The notes: generated from the sequence alone by a model not told the origin. Positions 33,891-50,259 are shown, numbered from the stretch's first letter. The stretch: DNA of 64,000 bases from Gadus chalcogrammus (GCF_026213295.1 NC_079427.1:1422252-1486251); one strand, 5' to 3'. Translations and numbers: made by a program.

Positions 33891-35036
33891 GGAAAGGTGC
33901 TGTATCTGTCGTCGACCACTAGAGAGCAATATAGACCAGCTTCTTAGGAATCCCAACCTGCTGAAAGAAAAGGTAGAAAACTGGGTATTGTTTTGTTGAG
34001 AAGCCAATAAAACACTGTAAAGGACGCAACACAGATATGGACAGTTACATCCATTCAAGCATGCATTATGCACGATGGCTATTTATTACATTAGCTTCCT
34101 CAAGTAGGATCATTTCACATTAACACATTTGACATTAGGAGTAAAAGGTGTACTTTCAACCTCATATAGCCTACAAAGATGAGAAAATATATATCCTGAC
34201 CCATATGTCAGTTTTAAACCCATCACAGATAATTTTAAAGAGCTGTCCCTCTACTGATTACAAACTGGTCAAATGTTTATCACAGATATAAAGCTTTTAA
34301 GCTCGACCTCGATCACTCTCGCAGCAAAAGGCATACAACACTGCCCTTATTATGTAGAAATAGTCATACTAATAGTCAAATTAAACATGAGAAACTCGGC
34401 TACAAGCACATACAAGTCATTTTTACACACACCAAACACAACTCAAACACCAAGCATATTTAACCTCAAAGAAATCTCCACATTTCCATTGCTACCGCAC
34501 CGCATAAAAACTCAGTGAACCAGCAGCGAAAGAATACAAAAGTATCCAACCACTATTTTTACAGCGACTCATTTTTTGATGAAAAGTTGTACTTGAGAGC
34601 AAAAAACTCCGGTTTTAGTACGTCCAACATGTCTGCGTTTGTTTACAACCAGTTTTAATGTGAACCTCACTTATTTTTAGTGTAAGATTGGCTTCCTTTC
34701 ATGAAGCATGCATCGAAGTTGGTTTCGCGCTAGATGTGTTTGCTTCCTCGCTGTTAGCCAATCGTGTGTCTGGCACACATTTCGATACTTCCACTAACAT
34801 CTATTGGCTCTTACGGTTAAAACGAGGCGTCAACCATCTAAATCGACCAATCCCCGGCCGAGTTAATAGCCTGCGTAACTGGATGTACCTTGGGTGCGTT
34901 AAATATGGAGACTGGTGGTGAGCTTGTGGCCTCTTTACGCACGCATTCTGACGAGTACTGAGAGCGCATGGGGAGAGAGTTTTTGAGAAGTTTTGAGATA
35001 TTTTATTTTTATTTTTTGAGAAGTTTATCATAAAAA
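33891..35036. other. Intergenic DNA leading into the piggyBac element
   Basis: AT-rich. From 34690 to 34880 there are three CCAAT-type boxes (AGCCAATCG, ATTGG, GACCAATCC), possibly the promoter of the transposase transcript. I could not find a left terminal repeat matching the right end. Confidence 0.4.
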
Positions 35037-35268
35037 ATGGAGAAGGTGTTAGACATTTTACACGATGGGCATGCCGAGGACTCCGTTTCTGCTGGAGACT
35101 CCACATCTGACCATGACGATGGAGACTTGTTGTTCGGCAGCGACAATGACTACATGCGTCCATTAGAAAGGTACAATTCAATTCATTATTTACTAGAGAG
35201 ACATCTCAAAGAGAGGTTCATATATACCAGTATATAATGTATATGATGTCTGTTTTATGCTAGATAGT

Positions 35269-35365
<97 letters not shown>

Positions 35366-37309
35366 TATAATATAATGTATGTGTGTTTCTTATGTTATGC
35401 TTACTTCCAAGATTATTATCACACGTCTATTGTTTCTGTGATTACATGTATTGCACTTTCAAAACAAGGCCACTGAATAGAGATATTTGTTTCCTTCCGC
35501 AATTGGTTTAACAGTGATGATGAGGGGCCATCCACACCCCAGACAGACACCACTCCGATGCAGCGAGGGTGCCCAGCTCATCCAGCTTCGGCTCCCCTTC
35601 CTCTGCTCTCCTCCTCTGATTCAGACTCACCCCAAGAGAGACAGCCGAGACGCAAAGGGAAACCCCCACAAAAAACATCAAGCAAGCGTGGTCGAGGTGG
35701 GTCAGGCAAGCGTGGTCGAGGTGGGTCTACAACACCAGCAGTGAGAGACGAAGAGGAAGAAGAGGAGGAGAGGTGGCATAACAGACAGGAGGAGGACAAA
35801 AAACCTGCCCCTTTTCGATTCAAGCCGGCTAGGATCCCTGGCCCTACATTCGACACGACACTGTCATGGTCTCCCCTTGCACTCTTCCAGCTGTTTTTTT
35901 CCAACTCTGTTGTCAATACTATAATCAGCAACACAAATGCCCACGCTGCCAAGAGACAACAAGCGGGGAAAAAGTTCAAGTGGGAAGTGCTTACAGTGGA
36001 CGGGTTTTATACATTTTTGGCTGTGATCATTTTCCATGGTCTTGTGACGGTCCACAATTTTGCAGACTATTGGAGGAAGACATCCCCGTACAACTTCTCC
36101 TTCCCACGTGACAAAATCACACGTGGGCGTTTTGAGGCCATCCTGTGGTCACTTCATCTCAGCAACCCTACTGAAGATGAGGAAAATGAACGAAAGAAGA
36201 CCACTGGGGAATATGACCGTCTATTCAAAATAAAGCCGCTCTACAGTGAGCTGGTGACGGCCTGCAAGGCACACTTCCATCCACGTCAAAACCTTTCCAT
36301 CGACGAGCGCATGGTTGCTTCCAAAGCCAGAATACGCATGAAGCAATATATGAAGGACAAGCCCACAAAGTGGGGGTATAAGCTTTTTGTTCTGGCAGAT
36401 TCTTCCATAGCATATACATGGAACTTTTTTGTTTACACAGGAAAGAGTGTGTCCACCACAGGTCACGGGCTGAGCTACACAGCAGTCATGGACCTATTGC
36501 CTTTTGCTGCGCTTGGTGGGGGCTACACTGTGTATACGGACAACTTTTACACAAGCCCTGCCCTGGTCCAGGATTTGGCGAAGAAGTTCATCGGCTGTTG
36601 TGGAGCCATCCGGAGAAATAGTATCGGTTTTCCTAAGACCGAAGCAAACGACCTTCCTAAGGATGCTGAGAGGGGAGATCTGCGTTGGATGCGGCGCAGG
36701 AACCTCCTCTTCGTAAAATGGATGGATACACGCGAAGTGTCCATGTGCTCGTCGGTGCATGAGGCCTTCACTGGTCAGACGGTCAGGAGGAGGGTGAAGG
36801 AGGCTGGCGTGTGGCAGGTGAGGTCTGTACCCGTCCCCGACGCTGTAGTGGACTACAACCACAGCATGGGGGGTGTGGACCTATCTGATGCACTGATAGG
36901 CTACTACAGCGTCAGCCACAAGACCATGAAATGGTATAAAACATTTTTTTACCATTTTGTGGACATCGCAGTGGTGAACAGCTTTCTGCTACACAAGGAG
37001 CTGCTGGAGTTGCGGAACCCTACCCAGACAAAGCCGTACACCCAAAAGACCTTCAGAGAGCAGCTGCTGAAAGAGATGGTGGCGTTTGCTGAAGGCTCAG
37101 CAGCTACTCCACCGCCTGCCTCTGCGCCCACCACTTGCATGCCCATCTACTATGCAAGTGAGGACAAGCAAATTCGCAAGCATTGCAAGAGGTGCCTCAA
37201 TGCTGGGATCCCGAGGGTGAAGACTGCCGTGTATTGCAGAAAATGTCAGGTGCCACTGTGTCTCAGTGCAAAAAATAACTGTTTCAAACGCTGGCACGAC
37301 AACTTGTAG
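35037..37309 (+). CDS. piggyBac-family transposase, apparently intact
   Basis: Two exons, 35037-35170 and 35515-37309, join in phase (GT at 35171, ACAG before 35515) to give 642 residues. Without splicing, translation could begin at the ATG at 35558 (583 residues). The N-terminus is acidic (DSVSAGDSTSDHDDGD), as in PGBD4-like proteins, followed by a basic Lys/Arg/Gly stretch. The DDE_Tnp_1_7 core carries the expected aspartates: LSIDERM (D308), VYTDNFY (D387) and MGGVDLSD (D500). The C-terminus has a zinc-binding cysteine cluster (CKRC, YCRKC, PLC, NNC, then H). No stop or frameshift interrupts it. It would excise and insert DNA at TTAA sites. The intron contains a GT microsatellite. It lies between c19orf47 and fosb and is unrelated to them. 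Confidence 0.9.
35272..35359. repeat. (GT)n microsatellite in transposase intron
   Basis: 44 GT units within the predicted 344-bp intron. Confidence 0.97.
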
Positions 37310-37888
37310 AGGAAAAGGAGACTTAGGGGGGGCTGGTTTTAGTTTGGACTTTACAGCCAGTGTAAATAGTTGTGTGATCTTTTTTGTTTGACAGTTTACA
37401 GTTTGGTTATTATTGTTGATGTGTTGTTTTTATTTGGACTTTACAGTCAGTGTAAATAGTTGTGAGTGTGTTTGTTTTTTATCATTGTTGATATATAAAT
37501 GTTTCATTTTGATTCAAACTTCAGTTGCTTTTTATGGTTATGGTTATTCCAAAAAAAATAAAAATAAAAAACTGTTAAATGTATGTGCTGATCCCAGATA
37601 ATGTGATCAGCATCATTGCAAAGAGATATTCATAGAAAAAGTGTGATTGTTTTTTAGGCGAAAATGAAATCTGTCATTTATGCTTGTGTGCTCAATTAAT
37701 TTACTCTGAGCCAGTGACATAAATGCTGATACCTACACATCTGAACATATTTCACAAGTGTTCCCTTTCTAATGACACCACAATTATTCAAATAGACCTT
37801 GTAGATGCAGAGATATTCTCTATTCATTTTGGGTATGTCATTTTTCGAGCAGAAACCTAAAAAAATAGGCTACAGCTTAAGAGGTTAA

Positions 37889-39029
37889 CTGAAATGTATG
37901 CAAACAAGCTTTCAAAAAGGAATACATCTTTCTGGAGAAAAAAGAAAATAACAAAAGAAAAGATGCATACGGTGAAATAAAAAGTTTTGGAAATGAGTAA
38001 GTAAAATATCTTTTATTTATGTAGCACTTTTAAAACAAAGCCACAAAGTGCCATGAAGAGGTAATCCAATCAAGTGACAGAAACCCAACCATCTCTACCT
38101 AGATGAGACGTGCGTCAGGGCACGTGCCCTGACGCACCCCAAGGGGTCGTCAGGGCAACAGGACACAGGATTGGCACTTGAAATGTTACAGTAAATATTA
38201 TGAATAGATCCACATCTTAACGAGGTCATAAATAAAGCAATACATCCCCACGTAGCAGAAAAGGTGCCAAGATATGTAATAGCACTCTATCTCAGGTCTT
38301 CAGTTCGGGTTGCTACATTATGGTAATCCTGGAGGATATTAGGTATTGCATATTATACACTGCAAACAACTCCTAACATGGTTGGATCAAGTTCCCACCA
38401 CTCGTGAATCTATTTTTTGGATATATGCTATGCCATCGGATTCATAGAGTGTCCAGGTAGCCGATGAAGAGATGCAGATGATTGGCAAGTGCAGTGCCAA
38501 AACACACCACAGCGAGCCGCTGGTGATCACATTACGCTCCCACAGCCATCGCGTTCCCCCCACGGCAGGCTTCCAGAGAGAAGAAATTCAACCAAAGAAA
38601 TGGACACTGATTCCCAGGGCGGACCAAAAGCAGTCGTGTATATTAAAGAATATACCGTGTCACATTCTGTGTGGAACCATAGCCATAGAAACGTCATACA
38701 AAGGGAAATCCTCCTCTTATTAGAGCTTCATATTATAAACTGTAAGTAGCACCAAAAAGGAATGTACATGAGAACTACTGAATATATATATAGAGCATTA
38801 TTTTTTTGGGACCCCAGAACACATTTTTATCACATTATGTCTGGAGTGACAATAAAAGGCAACTTCAATACCAACAGAATGTACAAACACAGGCCCTGCA
38901 CAGACCAGACCAGTCTGCCCGTCTGGGAGGGCCTGGAGACACTGTCAAAAACAATCAATAAGCAGTCAATTCATATCTCTATATACTGAGCGTGATAATG
39001 TTGACATCTGATATCAAATTGACCTTCAA
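37889..39029. other. AT-rich intergenic DNA
   Basis: Contains a common fish repeat fragment (TTTATTTATGTAGCACTTTT, 38013-38032) and a perfect palindrome at 38110-38137. No gene recognised. Confidence 0.45.
38110..38137. repeat. 28-bp perfect palindrome centred on an E-box
   Basis: Arms GTGCGTCAGGGCAC pair exactly around the centre, CACGTG. Surroundings are AT-rich. Confidence 0.9.
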
Positions 39030-41721
39030 AAAAACAACAATTTTATTGACAGTGTCTGAGGAGCAACATGTTTGACGCCAAGAGGTCACGGATTAACATT
39101 AAAGAGTCTGTCTCTAAGTGACATTCTGTTGCAGCATATCTTAATATCTGGGCAGACTCGATGCATTCCTCTTTGGTCGCTGGCTGTGGGCCTTTGAGTG
39201 CTGAGGGGTCAGTGGCTTTGGGCGCCGACCTCACAGAGAACAACCAGCCCTAACCCAGCAGGACCAGAACATAACATCGTCTTACCCAACACCTGCACTG
39301 ATGCAGGTTAGTGTTTTATATATAAAACATGTAAATACACGGGGCGAGGCAGTAAGATTGGGCTTAATGTTGGGTAATGGGGGAGTGCTTTCGTTATACT
39401 ATAGTTCTTTTTTTGTTCTTTTAGAAAAATATCCCATTTTAAAACTAGCTTCAATAACATCATCTCATCTTGTTTTTTCTTCATTGACAAAAATATTCTA
39501 TTCAGATCTGTAACATTCATACTTTACAATCATGGCACATAAACGAATATATATATACATTTCTTGTATATATGTATATGCATAAAGGCGTACGAGTAAA
39601 TCTTTTGACACAGAAACACTTTCATAGTGCACGACATGCCTCCGAAGTCGCCAAACAAAATCACAATACAATAACCAAACAATATTAGTTACAATGTAAT
39701 TATAATAGTAACAGTTATGAGGACACCAAAGAAAACACGGGAAATCTTGGCAGCAACATTACAATTAAGAGCATGGGACAACGCAAAACACACATTTAAA
39801 CAAACATGAAACTATAAAAATAGCATTTCTTTACTCAACCACATAGGAAAATAAATTGTACAAGTTCACAGGCAAAGAAAGAAGGCTATCTCAAAAATAT
39901 ACCCTCGTAACACCGCTTTGCTTTACTTTCTGGTCTTATTTGTGCTCTCCATCGAATGGACTTCAATAATGGGCTGAGGGGCTCTGTGGGGACAGACTCA
40001 CAATAAACACACCCTCCGTCTGCTCTCCCCTGGGGGGCAGAGAGGGTGCAGAGACCAGCGCACCCAACACTTTGATTGTCCCAGCCACTTAAAAAAATAC
40101 CTCCTCTAAATAAAGGCAACAGTTTGCTTCCTATTCATTCATGGTCCCAACAGGTGTGTCTCATAAAGCTCCTACAAACACTCCTCCCAAATTCTTCAGA
40201 ATACTCCTTTTAATATGCTTCTATGCTCCTCCCTCAGAACCGACACCCTCTATTCAGACCCTGGATATCAAACCGAGCCTTTGATGACAAACACGGTGGC
40301 GGTTAGTCGTGTGACAAAACAAATCAAGCCTCAACGTCAGGACTGAAGACGGCCGTTTGAATACTTGCATGTTGGCCAAGAGGATGCTGATTAGGGGGCG
40401 GGGCTAGGCCGCTGATGAGTCAGCCCCCCACAAAGTTTGCAAGAGCAGAGTTAATTTTTTGTTGTGCTTTTTAACATTTGGCTCCAGATATGGATTGGTG
40501 TAAAGCGCCTTCCTCTCCTCGTCCCTGTGGTCAAAGCCTCAGCATATCAGCTTGGACTTCCCTTCCTTCCTATCTTCGCTTACGTTCCCACCAACCTCAA
40601 CCATCGCACGGGAAGATGCGTCTCATCTTCCGTCATTTTAAACTCCATCATTGGCTCAGGAGAGGACAGTGGCATCCCTGTTGCTTTGTGAATCTCACAA
40701 ATGTCTGTTGAATCACTTTTTATCTGTCATATCTTTACATTTACGTGCGTGTCTGTGTGCATGTGAACGACTATCACTCGCTCTAAGCATCTCCCCGTTT
40801 CCAAATTGAAAGCCTCTCCTGTGTCGGTGTGTCGGGGGTTTCCACGTGTGCGCGCGTGCATGGGAGCGTTTTGGGGGGGGGGTCCGCCCTTCACTCAAGG
40901 TCCCAGGGGTCGGTCGGGGTCTTCGGGCTCTCAGGGGACGGGGACTTCAGAGAAGGAAAGGAGAGACACAGAAACAGAAGGATAAAGAGGCCACAGTCGG
41001 GACGGGGTGGCCGGAGCCCGCACAGCAGCAGTAGCATACAAAAAAAAAAGGTGAGCGGCGGGCGGAAGCGGAGAACCCGTCGGTCCCGTCACGCGTAACG
41101 TCACATCGAATGGAGAAGCGAAGAAGGTCGAGCATGTGAGGAAGAAGAAGAGAGCGAGAGATCGGCCGTCTGCCCTTCAGTAGGAGTGACCCCAGCCAAG
41201 GCGTCCTTCCTCCCTAGTTCAGCTCGGCACAAATACATTCAGCGTGATGAAGAGGGGCAGGAGGTGATGGAGGGGGATGGGAGGGGGGCACTAGGGGAGG
41301 GGCGGCCGACAGAGATAAAGGGGGGGCTCATGGGGACGGGGGGATCTGGTTTTAAACTGAAATAATTCACTTGAAAGGTAAAGTTTCAAAGGAATTATTG
41401 TGAATGAAAGTAATAATTGAATCCCTTGCACCCTCATTGGGAGCGATTCGATGCTGCTGTGCACAGGGACAGCTTTGGCTCATATGACACCATCAGAATC
41501 CTCAGTGAGAAGGAACTGAATGGTAAATTATCGGTTAATAATTCGTTTTTTCAATGTGCAAATATCCGAGAAAGGCTCGCTATCGGGTTACGTAAAACCC
41601 GTCCCCTCGGGGCTCAGGGCAGCGCGGGCGATCGCCCCGGGCGCCTGGTGTCGCTGGGCGGTGTGTGTGTGTGTGTGCGGTGTGTGCGCGTCGACGTGTG
41701 CGTATAGGGTCTGGCGACCGG
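39030..41721 (-). other. fosb: fosb 3'UTR (inferred extent)
   Basis: No other gene is visible between the fosb stop and the AATAAA near 39042. The region is AT-rich in its distal half with several ATTTA/TTTATTT motifs on the minus strand (for example near 39790, 39850 and 40105), as expected for an unstable immediate-early mRNA. Confidence 0.55.
39042..39047 (-). terminator. Candidate fosb polyadenylation signal
   Basis: Minus strand AATAAA (GTCAATAAAATTG) about 2.7 kb after the fosb stop. A shorter 3'UTR ending earlier cannot be excluded. Confidence 0.5.
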
Positions 41722-45632
<3,911 letters not shown>

Positions 45633-46170
45633 TACCCCCTGGGAGACTCGAGGTGGGTCGGTCCGGGACAGCGGGGCGTCACCTGTAGCGACCACACAGC
45701 GTTACCCCCCACGACACGGTCCGGGACAGCGACACCAGTCGGGATATGAGTCTCATTTAACCGGGCCGGTCCCGTCCTGTGCACACCATGAGATGGAGCT
45801 CGGCTTTGTGGTTTGCTGACCGCAGACTTTAGCTGTGCTACCGTCCGGTTGTACTGTACTAGAACTTACCGTCGGTGATCTTCTTAACGTGGTGCGGTAA
45901 GGTGCTTTTAGTGTCTTTCCAAAAAAGTTGCATGGAGAAGGTGATCCGGGTCCCCTGGTCGGGAAGCGCCTGAACTCCAGATGTTGAACTCCGCTCAGAC
46001 CGAGGAGGTATTCCCTTAGTCCGCCGTCCGAATGTAAGGTTACAAATCCACGGAGGCTGGCCGATGTTACAATCTTTAAGTCCACGGACACGCGTCTCGC
46101 CTTATAGTCTTGAATTAATCCATCCTCTTTGAGTAAAACCAGGGCATTTCTACCTCTCTTTTCTCGCTCT

Positions 46171-46256
46171 CTTTAAGTCCCGCCTCGGAGTTCCGCCGTG
46201 ACGTACGTGCCCATATATGGGGCTGCGCTGGTGTTTTGTTTGGTCTCCTTGGTGAC
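46171..46256 (-). promoter_or_regulatory. fosb: fosb immediate-early promoter
   Basis: Upstream of the fosb ATG by about 0.55 kb lie a perfect serum response element CArG box CCATATATGG (46211-46220), CRE-like TGACGT motifs at 46199-46204 and 46251-46256, and a TATA-like CTTAAAG (46171-46177). In mammals SRF/TCF and CREB drive fos genes through the same elements. Transcription probably starts near 46.14 kb, giving a 5'UTR of about 0.5 kb. Confidence 0.8.
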
Positions 46257-46270
46257 GTTGAGGGAATCCC

Positions 46271-47456
46271 TTTTACCTCGCACACGGGGAAGAATAGAGT
46301 CTTTTTTTTACTATCAAACCACGAGATGTTTCTCACCGTCTGACAATGCATCAAAGGAAACGTTAAGAACATCCAGCGCTTTGCAAACGGAAATATATTA
46401 GTTATGAGTTATGAATTATTTTTAGGTATAAGCACGTTTCAATCGATAAGTCAGGTTCACCATCTAACAAGCACAGTTTGATTAAAAATAAACAAAAAGT
46501 GAATAAGGAATATGGCATTAGGCTACTTTTTTACCTTTTGGATTTTGGTTTATTTTATAACTTTAGGTTAAACTCAATTTACTGTGCGTCTAGCTTACTC
46601 CCTATCCAAAATCTGATTCTATAATTGAGCATTTAAATTATGTATGTTTTTGTCATTGGATCCAGCCGATACATTCTGACACATGGGCTTCACGGACCTA
46701 TCAAGTCCTATAGGCAGACACGCACCTCCGTCGGGAGAGCGACCTCGCCGGCTTTGTTGTGCAACACGCGGGCATTCCTTCAGCGGAGGACGAGCGGCGG
46801 GCAGAGGAAATCCTGCTGCCGACTACCTCGGCCACGCCCTGGGAACCCTGCACTTTGGCAGGGACTCAAACTTTTTACACCGAGGGAGTTTGTTCGATTT
46901 AACAATAGGCCTGGAGCAATTATGTTATGGCTTCAGGCAGCCAACTGACATCAATTATCCTGACAATAAGTGGCCAGCGTTTTTATTTGTGTGTGGTAAT
47001 TTGATGCACTTAGTGTTGTCCCAAACGTCACATTAAAGGTGGAGTTTTGTGGAATCTAGTGGAACAGACTTTTCAGAAGGAGGTTTTCTTTGGGGTATAA
47101 TCCCAGTAAAATAAGAACCCTTATGTTTTCCTTACCTTAGAACGAGCCTTTATACCTCCATGGGGGGTCCTCTTCCCTGGGGGCGGCCATTAATGCCCGC
47201 CATGTTTCTACAGTGACCCCAAAGGGACATTCGGCTTTGAACGAACGTGTTTAAAGAAAGCGTTATTGGCTAAGAGTCGTAGAAAGGAATGGGTTATTCT
47301 CATGGCTGAGACCCGTTTTGATAGGGCTAGGTTTAGGTTGACTTTTTGAGTAGGCCTACCATTGTTTTGTAGGAGCGTCATAATGATGAACGTTGCCAAT
47401 GAAATGTGTCCCACACCGTGATATCATGTCCGTGTCAGCTCATCCCTCTCTCGGAC
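46271..47456. other. Intergenic DNA upstream of fosb
   Basis: AT-rich. Open frames at 46640-47040 have no family match and I do not call them. Confidence 0.4.
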
Positions 47457-47462
47457 TCACAT

Positions 47463-47542
47463 ATCAACATCGTCCGCTGGCCAGAGCTCCACACATCCAC
47501 ACACACCCTGGCGTGAGGGTCCGATGATCCATTCTTCTCCTG
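47463..47542 (-). other. Possible orphan exon
   Basis: An 80-bp stretch on the minus strand is preceded by a long C tract ending CACAG and followed by a perfect donor GTGAGT. It is open in two frames (one reads EEWIIGPSRQGVCGCVELWP, then ADDVD). I recognise no family, and it may be chance. See the linked finding. Confidence 0.25.
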
Positions 47543-47544
47543 TG

Positions 47545-47571
47545 GGGGGGGGGGGGGGGGGGGGGGGGGGA
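47545..47571. repeat. Poly-G run
   Basis: About 27 consecutive G, followed by a GGGAGA tract. Confidence 0.95.
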
Positions 47572-47573
47572 GA

Positions 47574-47760
47574 GGGAGAGAGGGAGAGAGGAGGAGAGAG
47601 AGTCTGGTTACAGGTGAAGCAGACAGTGGCAGGTGGGTCAGGACATGGACTGAATGCTGTGTTGTTAATCAGTGTGTCTCTGTTGTAATGGTACAGTAGT
47701 AGGAACCCATCACAATAGTGAGCATTACAATACAAATGGTTTCTAAATTCTACAGACTGG
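47574..47760. repeat. Diverged copy of fosb intron 3 segment
   Basis: TCTGGTTACAGGTGAAGCAG, GGCAGGTGGGTCAGGACA and AGTGAGCATTACA match 42288-42490 in order and orientation. Confidence 0.75.
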
Positions 47761-48219
47761 ACCTTTAAACATATGAGTGTATTATATTGTATCCGCATTA
47801 GTATATTGCCATCTATGAAATAGACCCAAAGCTGTTAGCCTACACATTACTCTATAACGACGTCATGATTGGCTACCCCCCAGTAGGCCGACAGAACATC
47901 AGATATGTAAATAAGTGTACGTGTGATTCCAAGTTTTCCCGATATAGATAGTGGGCAGCAGCAGTGACGGAAAGCCACGGCCTGCGTGCTGTTGATGCAG
48001 CCATCACTGTCGCACACACACAGTGAATCATTGTTCCTGCCGGCGCGCTGCCCCGACGCGCTGCCCTGACGCGGCCCGTGGGAATGTGGCAGCAGGTGGG
48101 AGGGCCGGCCTGGGCGGGAACACCGGCCGGGAAACTATGCACCACAACCAGGAGGCTGGAGCGCATGGAGGGCGCCTGCTGGGGGGAACACCACCGGGCG
48201 CACACGCACGAGGAGCGAG
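47761..48219. other. Unannotated DNA
   Basis: No gene recognised. The last 180 bp are GC-rich and merge into the minisatellite. Confidence 0.35.
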
Positions 48220-50118
48220 GGTGGAGCGGTGGAGGAGAGAGGGAGGAGGGATGGAGGAGAGAGGGAGGAGAGAGGGAGGAGTGATGGAGGAGAGAGGGAG
48301 GAGGGGTGGAGGAGAGAGGGAGGAGAGAGGGAGGAGGGGTGGAGGAGAGAGGGAGGAGTGATGGAGGAGGAGTGATGGAGGAGGGATGGAGGAGAGATGG
48401 AGGAGAGATGGAGTAATGATGGAGGAGAGATGGAGGAGAGATGGAGTAATGATGGAGGAGAGATGGAGGAGAGAGGGAGGAGAGATGGAGGAGAGATGGA
48501 GGAGAGATGGAGTAATGATGGAGGAGTGATGGAGGAGTGATGGAGTAATGATGGAGGAGAGATGGAGGAGAGATGGAGGAGTGATGGAGGAGTGATGGAG
48601 GAGTGATGGAGGAGAGATGGAGGAGTGATGGAGGAGGGATGGAGGAGAGATGGAGTAATGATGGAGGAGTGATGGAGGAGAGAGGGAGGAGGGGTGGAGG
48701 AGAGAGGGAGGAGGGGTGGAGGAGAGAGGGAGGAGTGATGGAGGAGGAGTGATGGAGGAGGGATGGAGGAGAGATGGAGGAGAGATGGAGTAATGATGGA
48801 GGAGAGATGGAGGAGAGATGGAGTAATGATGGAGGAGAGATGGAGGAGAGAGGGAGGAGAGATGGAGGAGAGATGGAGGAGAGATGGAGGAGTGATGGAG
48901 TAATGATGGAGGAGAGATGGAGGAGTGATGGAGGAGAGATGGAGGAGTGATGGAGGAGTGATGGAGGAGGGATGGAGGAGAGATGGAGTAATGATGGAGG
49001 AGTGATGGAGGGGTGATGGAGGAGTGATGGAGGAGAGATGGAGGAGTGATGGAGGAGTGATGGAGTAATGATGGAGGAGAGATGGAGGAGGAGAGATGGA
49101 GGAGAGATGGAGGAGTGATGGAGGAGAGATGGAGGAGAGATGGAGGAGAGATGGAGGAGAGAGGGAGGAGAGATGGAGGAGAGATGGAGGAGAGATGGAG
49201 GAGAGATGGAGGAGGGATGGAGGAGGGATGGAGTAGTGATGGAGGAGAGATGGAGGAGTGATGGAGGAGGGATGGAGGAGTGATGGAGGAGAGATGGAGG
49301 AGTGATGGAGGAGGGATGGAGTAGTGATGGAGGAGAGATGGAGGAGTGATGGAGGAGGGATGGAGTAGTGATGGAGGAGTGATGGAGGAGTGATGGAGGA
49401 GTGATGGAGGAGTGATGGAGGAGAGATGGAGGAGAGATGGAGGAGGGATGGAGGAGTGATGGAGGAGGGATGGAGGAGTGATGGAGGAGTGATGGAGGAG
49501 TGATGGAGTAATGATGGAGGAGAGATGGAGGAGGAGAGATGGAGGAGAGATGGAGGAGTGATGGAGTAATGATGGAGGAGAGATGGAGGAGGAGGGATGG
49601 AGGAGTGATGGAGGAGAGATGGAGGAGTGATGGAGGAGGGATGGAGGAGTGATGGAGGAGAGATGGAGGAGTGATGGAGGAGAGATGGAGGAGAGATGAT
49701 GGAGGAGGGATGGAGGAGGGATGGAGGAGGGATGGAGGAGTGATGGAGGAGGGATGGAGGAGAGATGGAGGAGTGATGGAGGAGTGATGGAGGAGAGATG
49801 GAGGAGTGATGGAGGAGAGATGGAGGAGAGATGGAGGAGAGATGGAGGAGGGATGGAGGAGGGATGGAGGAGGGATGGAGGAGTGATGGAGGAGGGATGG
49901 AGGAGGGATGGAGGAGAGATGGAGGAGTGATGGAGGAGGGATGGAGGAGGGATGGAGGAGGAGAGATGGAGTAGTGATGGAGGAGAGATGGAGTAGTGAT
50001 GGAGGAGGAGAGATGGAGGAGTGATGGAGGAGAGATGGAGGAGAGATGGAGTAGTGATGGAGGAGTGATGGAGGATGAGGGATTGAGGAGTAGTGTAGGA
50101 GAGATGGAGGAGGAGGGA
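48220..50118. repeat. 1.9-kb purine-rich minisatellite
   Basis: About 150 copies of a 12-bp unit GATGGAGGAGAG/GATGGAGGAGTG, with GTAAT and GAG insertions and some GAGGGAGGAG variants. Larger blocks near 48360-48540 and 48740-48900 repeat each other. The very long open frames (Ser/Pro/Leu/His-rich on the minus strand) arise from the 12-bp periodicity and are not genes. Confidence 0.97.
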
Positions 50119-50259
50119 CACAAACAGTGAGTCAGCGTCATGACGTCACGCACCGGAGGACGTCGTGTTCCGCGAGCACACTCCAGTACCGACGGGTATT
50201 TGAGTGACCGATCCTAGTTCATGGGAAATGCTGAGGTTCACACAACACCTTACAAAACA

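Larger units (their letters stand above)
35037..37888 (+). mobile_element. piggyBac-type transposon
   Basis: The right end is likely at 37884, where CTTAAGAGG is followed by TTAA (37885-37888), the piggyBac target. Inward from this end reads CCTCTTAAGCTGTAGCC. The left terminal repeat was not identified, so the start given is only the coding start. AT-rich 3'UTR lies at 37310-37884. Confidence 0.65.

Noticed and set aside
34270..34520. Left terminal repeat of the piggyBac element
   Set aside because: TTAAGCTC and TTTAACCTC occur, but neither matches the right end beyond a few bases.
48028..50153. Long minus-strand open frames of nearly 700 codons rich in Ser, Pro, Leu and His
   Set aside because: They result from a 12-bp tandem repeat, whose length is a multiple of three. 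No domain, start context or splice structure supports a protein.
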